The notes under the pieces: generated by a model
Told to the model about the DNA's origin: nothing
Database searches by the model: none
The model's input: only the letters and a program-made list of their open reading frames with translations
Assembly: GCF_030269605.1 (NCBI RefSeq)
Contig: NZ_BSTQ01000002.1
Span: forward strand, 744,429 to 808,428
Length of the DNA: 64,000 nt
Direction: 5' to 3'
From: Lentzea sp. NBRC 105346
GTDB lineage: Bacteria; Actinomycetota; Actinomycetes; Mycobacteriales; Pseudonocardiaceae
In this document: positions 41,246 to 49,186 of the stretch, one piece after another
Layout of the letters: every line of letters starts with the position of its first letter
Numbering within the stretch: position 1 is the stretch's first letter
Translations under genes and position numbers: made by a program

Positions 41246-41986
41246 CTACCGCCGCGGCTCGGGTCCGTCCACCGCGCCGGCCAGCGCGGCCACGCCGATC
41301 GTTCCGGCGACGACCGCTTCGGCGACCGAGCTGAGGTACTGGTTGTGGCCTCTCGCGTAGCGCCGGAGTATCCCGAACGCCTGGTCCACGTCGACGTGCA
41401 GTCGCTCGGCGAGCACACCCTTCGCCTGTTCGATGAACACCCGGCTCTGCAGGGCTCTCTGCAACTGCTCGGCGAGCAGCTCCTGGTGACTGATGATCCG
41501 CGCCTGAAGCAGGCCGATGGTCGCGACGTCCGCCATGGCCTGCGCCACCCGAACCGTCGACTCGCCCAGCCGGCGCGCGGCGACGGTGAACAGGTTCAAC
41601 GCACCGATGGCCTGCGCGCGCAGCCGCATCGGCACGGCGTGCACCGCGCCGAACCCCGCCGCCACGGCCGCCGACGTGAACTCCGGCCATCGTCGTGCCG
41701 CCTCCGTGACGTCAGCGGTCACCCGCTGCTGAGTGCGGTAACTCTCCATGCACGGCCCCTTGTGATGTTGCAGCTCGAGGAGCTCGAGCAGTCTGGCGCG
41801 TTCGCTGGACGCGCCGAGCACCTGCAGTTCGCCGCGGTGGTCGACGAGGAGGATGCCGGCGGCGTCGACCCCCAGGGTGTCGACGCACCGGTCCGCCAGC
41901 AGGTGCGCGAACTCGACGGGGTCGAAGTCGGCGACGAGGGTGTCCGCCAGCTCGACGAACGTCTCGGCCAGGTTCTCCGCGGACAT
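41246..41986 (-). CDS. GAF-ANTAR transcription antiterminator
   Basis: 246 residues. GAF domain about 20-165 (LADRCVDTLGVDAAGILLVD, then AVHAVPMRLRAQAIGALNLF) and ANTAR domain about 175-235 (RVFIEQAKGVLAERLHVDVD, then FGILRRYARGHNQYLSSVAE). It presumably binds RNA to prevent termination in response to a ligand sensed by GAF. ATG 41986 has GAGGTG a few bases upstream. Further in-frame starts upstream lack RBS. Architecture parallels the protein at 38274-38966, but the sequences differ clearly, so they are not a recent duplication. Confidence 0.87.
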   Translation of the reverse strand: MSAENLAETFVELADTLVADFDPVEFAHLLADRCVDTLGVDAAGILLVDHRGELQVLGASSERARLLELLELQHHKGPCMESYRTQQRVTADVTEAARRWPEFTSAAVAAGFGAVHAVPMRLRAQAIGALNLFTVAARRLGESTVRVAQAMADVATIGLLQARIISHQELLAEQLQRALQSRVFIEQAKGVLAERLHVDVDQAFGILRRYARGHNQYLSSVAEAVVAGTIGVAALAGAVDGPEPRR

Positions 41987-42149
41987 GGGGCACCTCTGTT
42001 GCTCGGGCTCACGGACCTCGTCCATGGTCACACCGAGTCGGGCGGCAGGCATCACGGCTCGAGGCCGACGCCGATGACCAGTTCGATTCTCCGGGCACGG
42101 GCGCGGGTCTTGGCGATTCACTGGGGTGGACAACCACGAAAGGCGTCTC

Positions 42150-42743
42150 ATGACGATGTCGAAGCGCGGCGGAACATTGCTCCGCCGCGAGCTGGGTGGC
42201 CTGATGTCGATGATCCTGCTGGTACACGGACGCAAGGACGTGCCCGCGGACGCCACCCCGATCCGGTACGGGTCCGCCCAGAAGACGTTCATCATCGTGA
42301 TGATGGTCCTGGGGCCGTTCGAGATCGTGCTCGTGGAGCTGGTCGTTCCGTGGGCGTGGCTGCGCACCGTCCTGCTGGTCGTCGCCATCTACGGCGTCAT
42401 CTGGATGTTCGGGTACTACTCGGGCCTGCACACACGGCCCCACTACATCGACTTCGAACGCCTCGTGCTGCGCAACGGCCACCTGGCCGCCGCCTCGGTC
42501 GACGTCGGTTTCGTCAACGCCGCGCGCCGCGAGACCCACGAGAAGTACAAGGGGCTCGTCGCCGTCGAGGACGACGTGGTCGCGGTGCCGGGGATGAACG
42601 GCACCGCGCTCACGTTGACGCTGGAACCCGAGACGCCGGTTCAGGTTCAGGGCCGCGGAACCGTGCGCGCCCGTGAGATCCGGTTCGACGCCGACGATCC
42701 GGAAGCCGCCCTGAGGTCCATCAGGCAGCGGCTGGCCGGCTAG
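42150..42743 (+). CDS. Membrane protein of unknown function
   Basis: 197 residues with two adjacent hydrophobic segments (TFIIVMMVLGPFEIVLVELV and LRTVLLVVAIYGVIWMFGYY) followed by a soluble, beta-rich C-terminal half (HTRPHYIDFERLVLRNGHLA, then ALTLTLEPETPVQVQGRG). The layout resembles small PH-like-domain membrane proteins, but I do not recognise a named family. ATG 42150 is preferred over GTG 42126, with AAAGGC upstream. Divergent from the GAF-ANTAR gene. Confidence 0.72.
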   Translation: MTMSKRGGTLLRRELGGLMSMILLVHGRKDVPADATPIRYGSAQKTFIIVMMVLGPFEIVLVELVVPWAWLRTVLLVVAIYGVIWMFGYYSGLHTRPHYIDFERLVLRNGHLAAASVDVGFVNAARRETHEKYKGLVAVEDDVVAVPGMNGTALTLTLEPETPVQVQGRGTVRAREIRFDADDPEAALRSIRQRLAG

Positions 42744-42987
42744 GTGCCAACGCCGTGAACAGAACGATGGCGCCCGCTACGAACGGCGCCGGCGGCATCA
42801 GCTCGTCCAACGCGGTCCGCCGCCAGCGGGCCCAGGACGAGCATGACGCGTTCGTTAAACCGAGCGATACATCGGATGACTTAGGGAACGAAGGGTCATA
42901 TTCCCTGCTCGTCGGTTGTCAATCGGGACTATTCATCGTATGTTTCCCGCTGTTTGGTCAAGGGCGACCGCACAGTAGGAGCGCGTG
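42744..42987 (+). promoter_or_regulatory. Upstream region of GH95 gene
   Basis: 244 bases that are distinctly AT-richer than the genes, upstream of a secreted fucosidase gene. A short palindrome CATCGGATG lies near 42871-42879 within an AT-rich stretch and could be an operator. The GGAG at 42978-42981 serves the ATG at 42988. No gene is called here. Confidence 0.35.
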
Positions 42988-45738
42988 ATGGACGATTCCG
43001 CGACTTGGCCCGATCACCCGACCCGCCGGGGCTTCATCAAGGCCGGTGCGGTCATGGGAGCGGCCTTCCTGGGCTTACCCGTTTTCCCGGCCGCGGCCGA
43101 CGTGGTCCGGCCGCGGTCGAGTCCGCTCGTCCCGGACCCGGTCACGCTCTGGTACCGGAAGCCGGGCACGGAGGCCCGGATCATGGAAGAGGGTCTGCCG
43201 GTCGGCAACGGCAGGCTGGGCGCGCTGGTCACCGGCGACCCCGGCCGTGACGTGCTCTGCCTGACGGACGCGACGCTGTGGACCGGTGGTCTCAACGACA
43301 CGCTCGGCGCGGACGGCCAGTTCGACTACGGGACCGGATTCGGCTCGTTCCAGCAGCTCGCCAAGATCGTCCTGAACGTTCTGGCGCACGCCTCACCCAC
43401 CGGCTACCGCAGGCAGCTCGACCTGAGCAACGGCTTCGTCAGCGCGCGCTACCAGGTCGGAGGTGTCACCTACCGCCGTGACGTCTACGTCAGCCACCCC
43501 GACGACGTGCTGGTCATCCGCCTGTCCCAGAGCGGCGGCGGCCGCTACACCGGGTCGTTGTCGCTGAGCGGCACCCACGGCGAGACGACCACCGGCGCCG
43601 GCGGCGCGATCTCGTTCGGCGGCACGTTCTCCAACACGCTCAAGTGCGGCGCGGTCGCCGGCGCGTCCGGTTCGGGCGTGGTCGAGGTGAGCGGTTCGAC
43701 CATCGCGTTCACCGACTGCGCGGACGTGCTGATCGTCGTGGCGGGCGGCACCAACTACGCCCCCACTCGCGCCACCGGATACCGCGAGCCGACGCTGGAC
43801 CCGCGTTCCCGGGCCGCGGCCAAGGCGAGGGCGGCGCTCGCGGCGGGCGCCACCGCCCTGCTCGACACGCACGTCGCCGACTATCGGCGGCTGCACCGGG
43901 CGATCACGGTCGACCTGGGCGTTTCGACGAGTTCCCAACGGGCCATGGACACTCCGGCCCGCCTCGCCGCCCGCGCCTCCTCGGGCATCGCGGACCCGGA
44001 ACTGGAGGCGAGCTACCTGCAGTTCGGCCGCTACCTGGCGATCACCGGCTCGCGCGGCAGCCTGCCGACCAACCTGCAGGGCCTGTGGCTGGACCGCAAC
44101 AACCCGGCGTGGATGTCCGACTACCACACCAACATCAACGTCCAGATGAACTACTGGCCGGCCGACCGGGCCGGTCTGGGCGAGACCGTCACCGCGCTGG
44201 CCGACTACTGCCTGTCCCAGCTGCCGTCGTGGACCGACCTGACCGCCCGCCGCTACAACGACAGCCGCAACGCCTTCCGCAACAGCACCGGCAAGGTGGC
44301 GGGGTGGACGGTCGCGACATCGGCCAACATCCACGGCGGCCTGGGCTGGCGGTGGAACCCGGCGGGCAACGCGTGGCTGTGCGCCTCGCTGTTCGAGCAC
44401 TACGAGTTCACCGGGGACAAGTCCTATCTGGACCGGATCTACCCGTTGCTCAAGGGGGCGTGCGAGTTCTGGGAGGCACGCCTGATCACCACCACGGTCA
44501 ACGGCCGCAAGGTGCTGATCGACGACAACGACTGGTCGCCGGAACACGGGCCCTGGCCGGCCGGCACCAAGGGCATCACCTACGCCCAGGAACTGGTGTG
44601 GGGGTTGTTCGAACACTACCGCGAGGCCGCGGCGACCCTGGGCCGCGACGCCGCCTACGCCCGTACAGTCGCTGCCCTGCAAGCAAAACTCCACCTGCCG
44701 GTCGTCAACGCGGGCACCGGCTGGCTGGAAGAGTGGATGAACGCGGGCAACCTGGGCGAAACCACTCACCGGCACCTCTCGCCGCTGGTGGGCCTGCACC
44801 CCGGCGACCGCATCACCGCAGACCGCAGCGACGCCGACCTCCTGGCGGGTGTGCACAACCTGCTCACGGCACGCGGCATGGACAGCTTCGGGTGGGGGTG
44901 CGCGTGGCGGGCGCTGTGCTGGGCGCGGCTCAAGCACGCGGGCAACGCCTACCGCTCGTTCCTCAACGTGCTGCGGCCGTCGGTGAACTTCAGCAACGGC
45001 ACCGCGATCAACTTCTTCGACATGTACAGCCGTGGCAGCAGTTCGGTGTTCCAGATCGACGCGAACTTCGGCGCCATCGCCGCGATGCTGGAGATGCTGG
45101 TGTACTCCCGCCCCGGCGTGGTCGAGCTGCTGCCCGCCCTGCCAGACGCCTGGATGACCGGCAGCGCCACGGGTCTGGGCGTGCGCGGCGGCTTCACCGT
45201 CGACCTGACCTGGGCCGGCGGCAACGTCACCAGCGCCACGATCCGCAGCGTCGGCGGCACCAGGACCACCGTCCGCTTCGGCTCGTGGAGCCAGACCGTC
45301 TCCCTGCGCCCAGGCCAGTCGACGACGCTCACCCCGCCCGCCCGCGTGTCCATCTACCGGCTCGTCAACCGGTCCAGCCGCAAGGTGCTGGACGTCCCGG
45401 GCGCCTCGAAGCTCGAGGGCGTCGGGTTGATCGAGTGGCCGGACCGCCACTCTCCCAACCAGCACTGGGAGTTCCGGTCCGACGGCGCACTGGTCAACGT
45501 CAACTCCCGGCTGGTGGCGGACATCCGCGACGGTGCTTCGGTGATCCAGTCCTCCGACCGGGGCACGCCGAACCAGCGCTGGCGGGTGGCCGACGCGGGT
45601 GGCGGCTACCTGAAGCTGGTCAACGTGCGCAGCGGCAAGGTCATGGCCGTTCGCCGAAACCCCGACGGCAGTACCGCGGTCGTACCGCAGACCGACACGG
45701 GCGACCACAGCCAGCACTGGCTGCGGCTGCCGGTGTGA
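42988..45738 (+). CDS. Secreted GH95 alpha-L-fucosidase with ricin-type lectin domain
   Basis: 916 residues. N-terminal twin-arginine signal (TRRGFIKAGAVMGAAFLG), so Tat export is expected. Residues about 50-790 match GH95: VTLWYRKPGTEARIMEEGLP with VGNGRLGALV at the start, the (alpha/alpha)6 barrel region NPAWMSDYHTNINVQMNYWP, and ANFGAIAAMLEMLV. The last 130 residues form a beta-trefoil ricin-type module (YRLVNRSSRKVLDVPGASKL, then HSQHWLRLPV). Family enzymes remove alpha-1,2-fucose or related alpha-L-galactose residues from plant or mucin glycans. ATG 42988 has GGAG six bases upstream and is preferred over GTG 42985. Start of a carbohydrate-degradation island. Confidence 0.9.
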   Translation: MDDSATWPDHPTRRGFIKAGAVMGAAFLGLPVFPAAADVVRPRSSPLVPDPVTLWYRKPGTEARIMEEGLPVGNGRLGALVTGDPGRDVLCLTDATLWTGGLNDTLGADGQFDYGTGFGSFQQLAKIVLNVLAHASPTGYRRQLDLSNGFVSARYQVGGVTYRRDVYVSHPDDVLVIRLSQSGGGRYTGSLSLSGTHGETTTGAGGAISFGGTFSNTLKCGAVAGASGSGVVEVSGSTIAFTDCADVLIVVAGGTNYAPTRATGYREPTLDPRSRAAAKARAALAAGATALLDTHVADYRRLHRAITVDLGVSTSSQRAMDTPARLAARASSGIADPELEASYLQFGRYLAITGSRGSLPTNLQGLWLDRNNPAWMSDYHTNINVQMNYWPADRAGLGETVTALADYCLSQLPSWTDLTARRYNDSRNAFRNSTGKVAGWTVATSANIHGGLGWRWNPAGNAWLCASLFEHYEFTGDKSYLDRIYPLLKGACEFWEARLITTTVNGRKVLIDDNDWSPEHGPWPAGTKGITYAQELVWGLFEHYREAAATLGRDAAYARTVAALQAKLHLPVVNAGTGWLEEWMNAGNLGETTHRHLSPLVGLHPGDRITADRSDADLLAGVHNLLTARGMDSFGWGCAWRALCWARLKHAGNAYRSFLNVLRPSVNFSNGTAINFFDMYSRGSSSVFQIDANFGAIAAMLEMLVYSRPGVVELLPALPDAWMTGSATGLGVRGGFTVDLTWAGGNVTSATIRSVGGTRTTVRFGSWSQTVSLRPGQSTTLTPPARVSIYRLVNRSSRKVLDVPGASKLEGVGLIEWPDRHSPNQHWEFRSDGALVNVNSRLVADIRDGASVIQSSDRGTPNQRWRVADAGGGYLKLVNVRSGKVMAVRRNPDGSTAVVPQTDTGDHSQHWLRLPV

Positions 45739-45820
45739 ACGGCGTCACCTGTCAGCGCATTGTCAGCGTCGGCTCCTAGCTTGTCGGTACCCGCCCGATC
45801 ATGAAGCTGGGAGTTCGACG

Positions 45821-46315
45821 ATGATCAGCATGGCCAGAACGGTTCTCGTCGGTGTCGCCGGTGTCGCGCTCGCGGCCGCGATCACCCCGTCCGCCTCCGC
45901 GGCGACCTACTACAACCTGGTCAACCAGAAGAGTGGCAAGTGCATGTCCGTCGCGGGCGGCGGCAGCACCGCCAACGGCGCCAAGATCGTCCAGTGGACG
46001 TGCAACGACAAGGGCGAGCAGCTCTGGTACCGGGTCGGCGACCAGCTCAAGAACCGCAAGAGCGGCAAGTGCCTCTCGGTGTCCGGTGGCGGCAGCCCCG
46101 ACAACGGCGCCGAGCTCGTCCAGTGGAGCTGCAACGGCGCGTTCGAGCAGATGTGGAAGCCGATGGACGGCTACCTGATCTGCCACAAGAACGGCAAGGT
46201 CGCGTCGGTCTCGGGCGGCGGCAGCACCGCGAACGGCGCCAAGATCGTGCAGTGGACCGCACACGGCCACGCCGACCAGCTCTGGCGCTTCGACGCCCGC
46301 GTCATCGACGCCTGA
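45821..46315 (+). CDS. Secreted ricin-type (beta-trefoil) lectin
   Basis: 164 residues: a signal peptide of about 28 residues (ARTVLVGVAGVALAAAITPS), then a complete beta-trefoil with three repeats of about 44 residues, each with a GxK..SVxGGGSxxNGAxxVQW core. The QxW-like ends are GEQLWYR, FEQMWKP and ADQLWRF. It should bind carbohydrate outside the cell as a free-standing lectin. The lectin domain of the preceding fucosidase is of the same type but more diverged. ATG 45821 follows GGGAG closely. A bidirectional terminator follows the stop. Confidence 0.88.
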   Translation: MISMARTVLVGVAGVALAAAITPSASAATYYNLVNQKSGKCMSVAGGGSTANGAKIVQWTCNDKGEQLWYRVGDQLKNRKSGKCLSVSGGGSPDNGAELVQWSCNGAFEQMWKPMDGYLICHKNGKVASVSGGGSTANGAKIVQWTAHGHADQLWRFDARVIDA

Positions 46316-46327
46316 TCTCCCGACGAG

Positions 46328-46357
46328 GCCCTCGACCGGCACGAGCCGGCCGAGGGC
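46328..46357. terminator. Bidirectional hairpin terminator
   Basis: GCCCTCG/CGAGGGC outer arms and CCGGC/GCCGG inner arms make a near-perfect 13-pair stem with a four-base loop between the convergent lectin and FabH genes. Confidence 0.75.
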
Positions 46358-46368
46358 AGCACAACCGG

Positions 46369-47370
46369 CTACGCGGCTCGCAAAGCGGGCCAGGTCAACG
46401 CCGACGAACCCCAGGTCGCGCCGCCGCCGAAGGCCGTGAGCAACACCTTGTCCCCCGCAAGCAACTCACCCGTCGCGACGGCGTCGGCCAGCGCCAGCGG
46501 AATCGAGGCCCCGGCAGTGTTGCCGACCCGGTCGATATTGATCACCGCACTTTCTGGCGCGACCTCCAGTTCCCGCGCGACCGCGTCGAGGATCCGGCGG
46601 TTCGCCTGGTGCCCGACGAAACGGTCGACGTCCTGGGGCTTCCAGCCCACCGCGTCGAGAACGGCTCGGGACGAGCCGACCATGCGCCGTACCGCGTGCC
46701 GGTACACCGCCTGGCCCTGCATCGCGAACCAGCTGTCCGCCGCGTCCGGCCGCGGGTGCCTCGCGCCGCCGCCCTTCGTCATGATCAGCTCGGCTAGCCC
46801 GCCGTCGCTGCCCAGGTCGAACGCTTGCACGGCACCGAGTTCGCCGGGCTCCCCCGCACGCACCACGACGGCTCCCGCGCCATCGCCGAACACCGAGACC
46901 GTGGCCCGGTCGTACGGATCGAGAATCGTCGTGTAGGCCTCGGCGCCGATCAGCAACACGTGCCTCGCGAGACCGGAGGCGATCATGCCGGCCGTGACGG
47001 CCAGGCCGTAGACGAAGCCCGAGCAGACGGCGCTGACGTCGAACGCCGGTACGCAGCCGAGACCGAGCCGCTGTGCGACGGTCGGAGCCGTCGCCGGGCA
47101 GGGGTGATCCGGGGTGGTCGTGGCCAGCACGACCACGTCGATGTCCCGCGTACCCGCCGACTGCAGTGCCGCCTCGGCGGCGCGTACCGCGAGGTCGGAG
47201 GTCGCCGTGCCCGGTTCCACCACGTGCCGCTGGTGAATGCCGACGCGGCTGCGGATCCACTCGTCGGACGTGTCCAGCCGCGCCGCCAGATCGTCGTTGG
47301 TGACCACCTTGGGTGGCACGTATCCACCGACGCCGCACAGAACCGCCGCCGGTGTCCGGGCCGTGATCAC
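46369..47370 (-). CDS. fabH: 3-oxoacyl-ACP synthase III (FabH)
   Basis: 333 residues with a complete FabH active site: Cys116 in DVSAVCSGFVYG, His254 in GHQANRRI and Asn284 in RVGNTAGASIP. The N-terminal TSDEWIRSRVGIHQRHV is canonical. It condenses an acyl-CoA starter with malonyl-ACP. It overlaps the ACP gene by four bases (GTGA), so the pair forms a two-gene unit. It is separate from the main fatty acid genes, as far as the window shows, and may be a specialised starter module of an unseen pathway. Confidence 0.92.
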   Translation of the reverse strand: MITARTPAAVLCGVGGYVPPKVVTNDDLAARLDTSDEWIRSRVGIHQRHVVEPGTATSDLAVRAAEAALQSAGTRDIDVVVLATTTPDHPCPATAPTVAQRLGLGCVPAFDVSAVCSGFVYGLAVTAGMIASGLARHVLLIGAEAYTTILDPYDRATVSVFGDGAGAVVVRAGEPGELGAVQAFDLGSDGGLAELIMTKGGGARHPRPDAADSWFAMQGQAVYRHAVRRMVGSSRAVLDAVGWKPQDVDRFVGHQANRRILDAVARELEVAPESAVINIDRVGNTAGASIPLALADAVATGELLAGDKVLLTAFGGGATWGSSALTWPALRAA

Positions 47371-47603
47371 AGAGCGGTCTCCACGAACTCGACGAGCGCC
47401 CCGACGGTCGTGATCACGGGAATCCCGCTGTCCGGCACCGCGATGCCGAACTCGTGCTCCACGCTGTTCAGGAGGTCCACCACGTCCATCGAGTCCAGGC
47501 CGAGGTCCCGGAACTCCGCGGACGACGGCAGCTCCCCCTCGACCTTCGATCCGACCTGCCGGATCAGCCGGCCGACACGGGAGCTGATCTCCTGGGTTTC
47601 CAT
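47367..47603 (-). CDS. Acyl carrier protein
   Basis: 78 residues with the phosphopantetheine motif GLDSMDVVDLL (Ser38) and a normal three-helix profile. It is coupled to the downstream FabH gene. The pair lies apart from any fatty acid synthase genes in this window. The canonical DSM motif contrasts with the SSL motif of the carrier protein at 19040. Confidence 0.92.
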   Translation of the reverse strand: METQEISSRVGRLIRQVGSKVEGELPSSAEFRDLGLDSMDVVDLLNSVEHEFGIAVPDSGIPVITTVGALVEFVETAL

Positions 47604-47822
47604 GCGACTACTCCTTTACAAGGCTCGGCAAGTCATGCCGAATTTCGGGAACACGAATCCCGCGACCGCCATGGAAAGTACGCACATTCGCGAGCGTGAT
47701 CTTGCGTTTGTCCCCCGTTTTATGGAGCCGTTCGTACCAGCCAGGTCGCCGTCGAGCAGCCGTCGCAGGGCTCCCGGAACCACGACACCATAAGGACCAC
47801 CGCGATTTCTGGAGGCGTGGTC
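47604..47822. promoter_or_regulatory. Divergent region of ACP-fabH and haloperoxidase-like genes
   Basis: 219 bases between divergent genes. CGGGA/TCCCG arms around a seven-base spacer at 47646-47662 form a small inverted repeat near the ACP gene. The GGAGG at 47811-47815 serves the GTG at 47823. No gene seen. Confidence 0.4.
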
Positions 47823-49091
47823 GTGAGGAAGATCGTCCTGGCCCTGGTGCTCGGTCTGGCCGGAACCGGGCTGAGCGCACCCGCGGACGCCGAGCCACGG
47901 TCGGACAGCGTGCGGGTGTGGAACGAGCTCGCGTTGGCCGCGGTGCGCGTCACCCGCGCCACCGACGCCGACGCGGCCCGCACATACGCGATGCTCAACG
48001 TGGCCATCTACGACGCGGTCAACGGACTCACCGGTCCGGCACGCGCCCACGCGCTGATACCCGGCCCCGGCCCACGCGGCGCCGATCCCCGCGCCGCGGC
48101 TGTCGCGGCGGCACACGACGTGCTGGTCCGGCTGGACCCCGGCCGGACCGCCGTCTACGACACGCAACTGCGTGCCGACCTGGCCGGGCTACCTCCCGGC
48201 CGGCACCGCGACGCCGGGGTGCGGTGGGGAGGTGAGGTCGCCCAGCGCGTCGTGACCTCCCGCGCCGACGACGGCTCGACTCCGGTGCGAAGCCAGCCCG
48301 CCGGCTCAGGGCCCGGTGTATTCCGGGCCGATTGGTCCGGCGTGCAGTACCGCGACGTCCGCCCGTTCGCCGTCATCAACCCCGCCGCGTACATACCGGG
48401 TCCGCCGCCTGCCTTGGACAGCCTGGACTACGCCGCGGCCTTCGCCGAGGTCGCGCTCCTCGGCGACGCCGCGATACCCGCCCCCGACAAGCTCGCCACC
48501 TTCCAGTTCTGGTCCTTGCCGGCCGGCACCGACCAGCCCGCCGGCGAGTGGGTCAAGATCGCACTGACCGTGTCCCATGGCCAGTCGCTGCCGGCCTCGG
48601 CGCGCCTCCTGGCGTTGCTGACGATGACGCTGGCCGACACCACGGTCACCACCGTCGCGACCAAGTTCAACTACCGTCACTGGCGTCCGGCGACGGCGAT
48701 CCGCGAGGCGGACACCGACGGAAACCCGTTCACGCAGCCGAACCCGAGCTGGGCTCCGCGGGCGGGCAGCACCGGCGGAACACCGGAATACCCGTCCGGA
48801 CACAGCTCCTACAGCGGCGCGGCGGCCGCCGTGCTGGCCGGGTTCTTCTGCGCGGACGACATTCGCTTCACGCACACCACGGACACCGCACCGGGCGGCC
48901 AGGCGCGCAAGTACCCGGGTTTCTCCGCCGCCGCTGCCGAGGCCGGCCGGTCGCGCGTGTTCGGCGGACAGCACTTCGAGTTCAGCGATCAGGCGGGTTT
49001 TGCCATCGGACGCGGCGTCGCAACCGAAGTTCTCTCCACCCGGCTGCTGAAGCGAACCGGACCCACACACCACGGCGATTGTCCATTGTAG
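47823..49091 (+). CDS. Secreted vanadium haloperoxidase/PAP2-superfamily protein
   Basis: 422 residues with a signal peptide (KIVLALVLGLAGTGLSAPAD). The three-part metal or phosphate-binding signature is complete: KFNYRHWRP (K-x6-RP), YPSGHS (PSGH) and SRVFGGQHFEFSD (SR-x5-H). This is the superfamily of vanadium-dependent haloperoxidases and acid phosphatases. Halide oxidation cannot be separated from phosphatase activity by these motifs. Many actinobacterial homologues are exported proteins of unknown activity. GTG 47823 has GGAGG seven bases upstream. An in-frame GTG at 47817 overlaps that site and is less likely. Divergent from the ACP-fabH unit. Confidence 0.87.
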   Translation: MRKIVLALVLGLAGTGLSAPADAEPRSDSVRVWNELALAAVRVTRATDADAARTYAMLNVAIYDAVNGLTGPARAHALIPGPGPRGADPRAAAVAAAHDVLVRLDPGRTAVYDTQLRADLAGLPPGRHRDAGVRWGGEVAQRVVTSRADDGSTPVRSQPAGSGPGVFRADWSGVQYRDVRPFAVINPAAYIPGPPPALDSLDYAAAFAEVALLGDAAIPAPDKLATFQFWSLPAGTDQPAGEWVKIALTVSHGQSLPASARLLALLTMTLADTTVTTVATKFNYRHWRPATAIREADTDGNPFTQPNPSWAPRAGSTGGTPEYPSGHSSYSGAAAAVLAGFFCADDIRFTHTTDTAPGGQARKYPGFSAAAAEAGRSRVFGGQHFEFSDQAGFAIGRGVATEVLSTRLLKRTGPTHHGDCPL

Positions 49092-49186
49092 ACGAACTGG
49101 TGCGCCTGGTTCGCTTGCCGTCGTCCGCGAGACCGACTGCGACATCTTCGAGGACATCGAGCAGCACGTGCGTCCGTGACCTCCGG

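Noticed and set aside
42755..42985. Short frame upstream of the GH95 gene
   Set aside because: Composition and codon use are poor, and the region is AT-rich and better explained as the promoter region.
49093..49179. Possible remnant of a gene end (frame ending DCDIFEDIEQHVRP) between the haloperoxidase-like and GH105 genes
   Set aside because: Only about twenty plausible codons, no start and no recognisable family. It may be chance.
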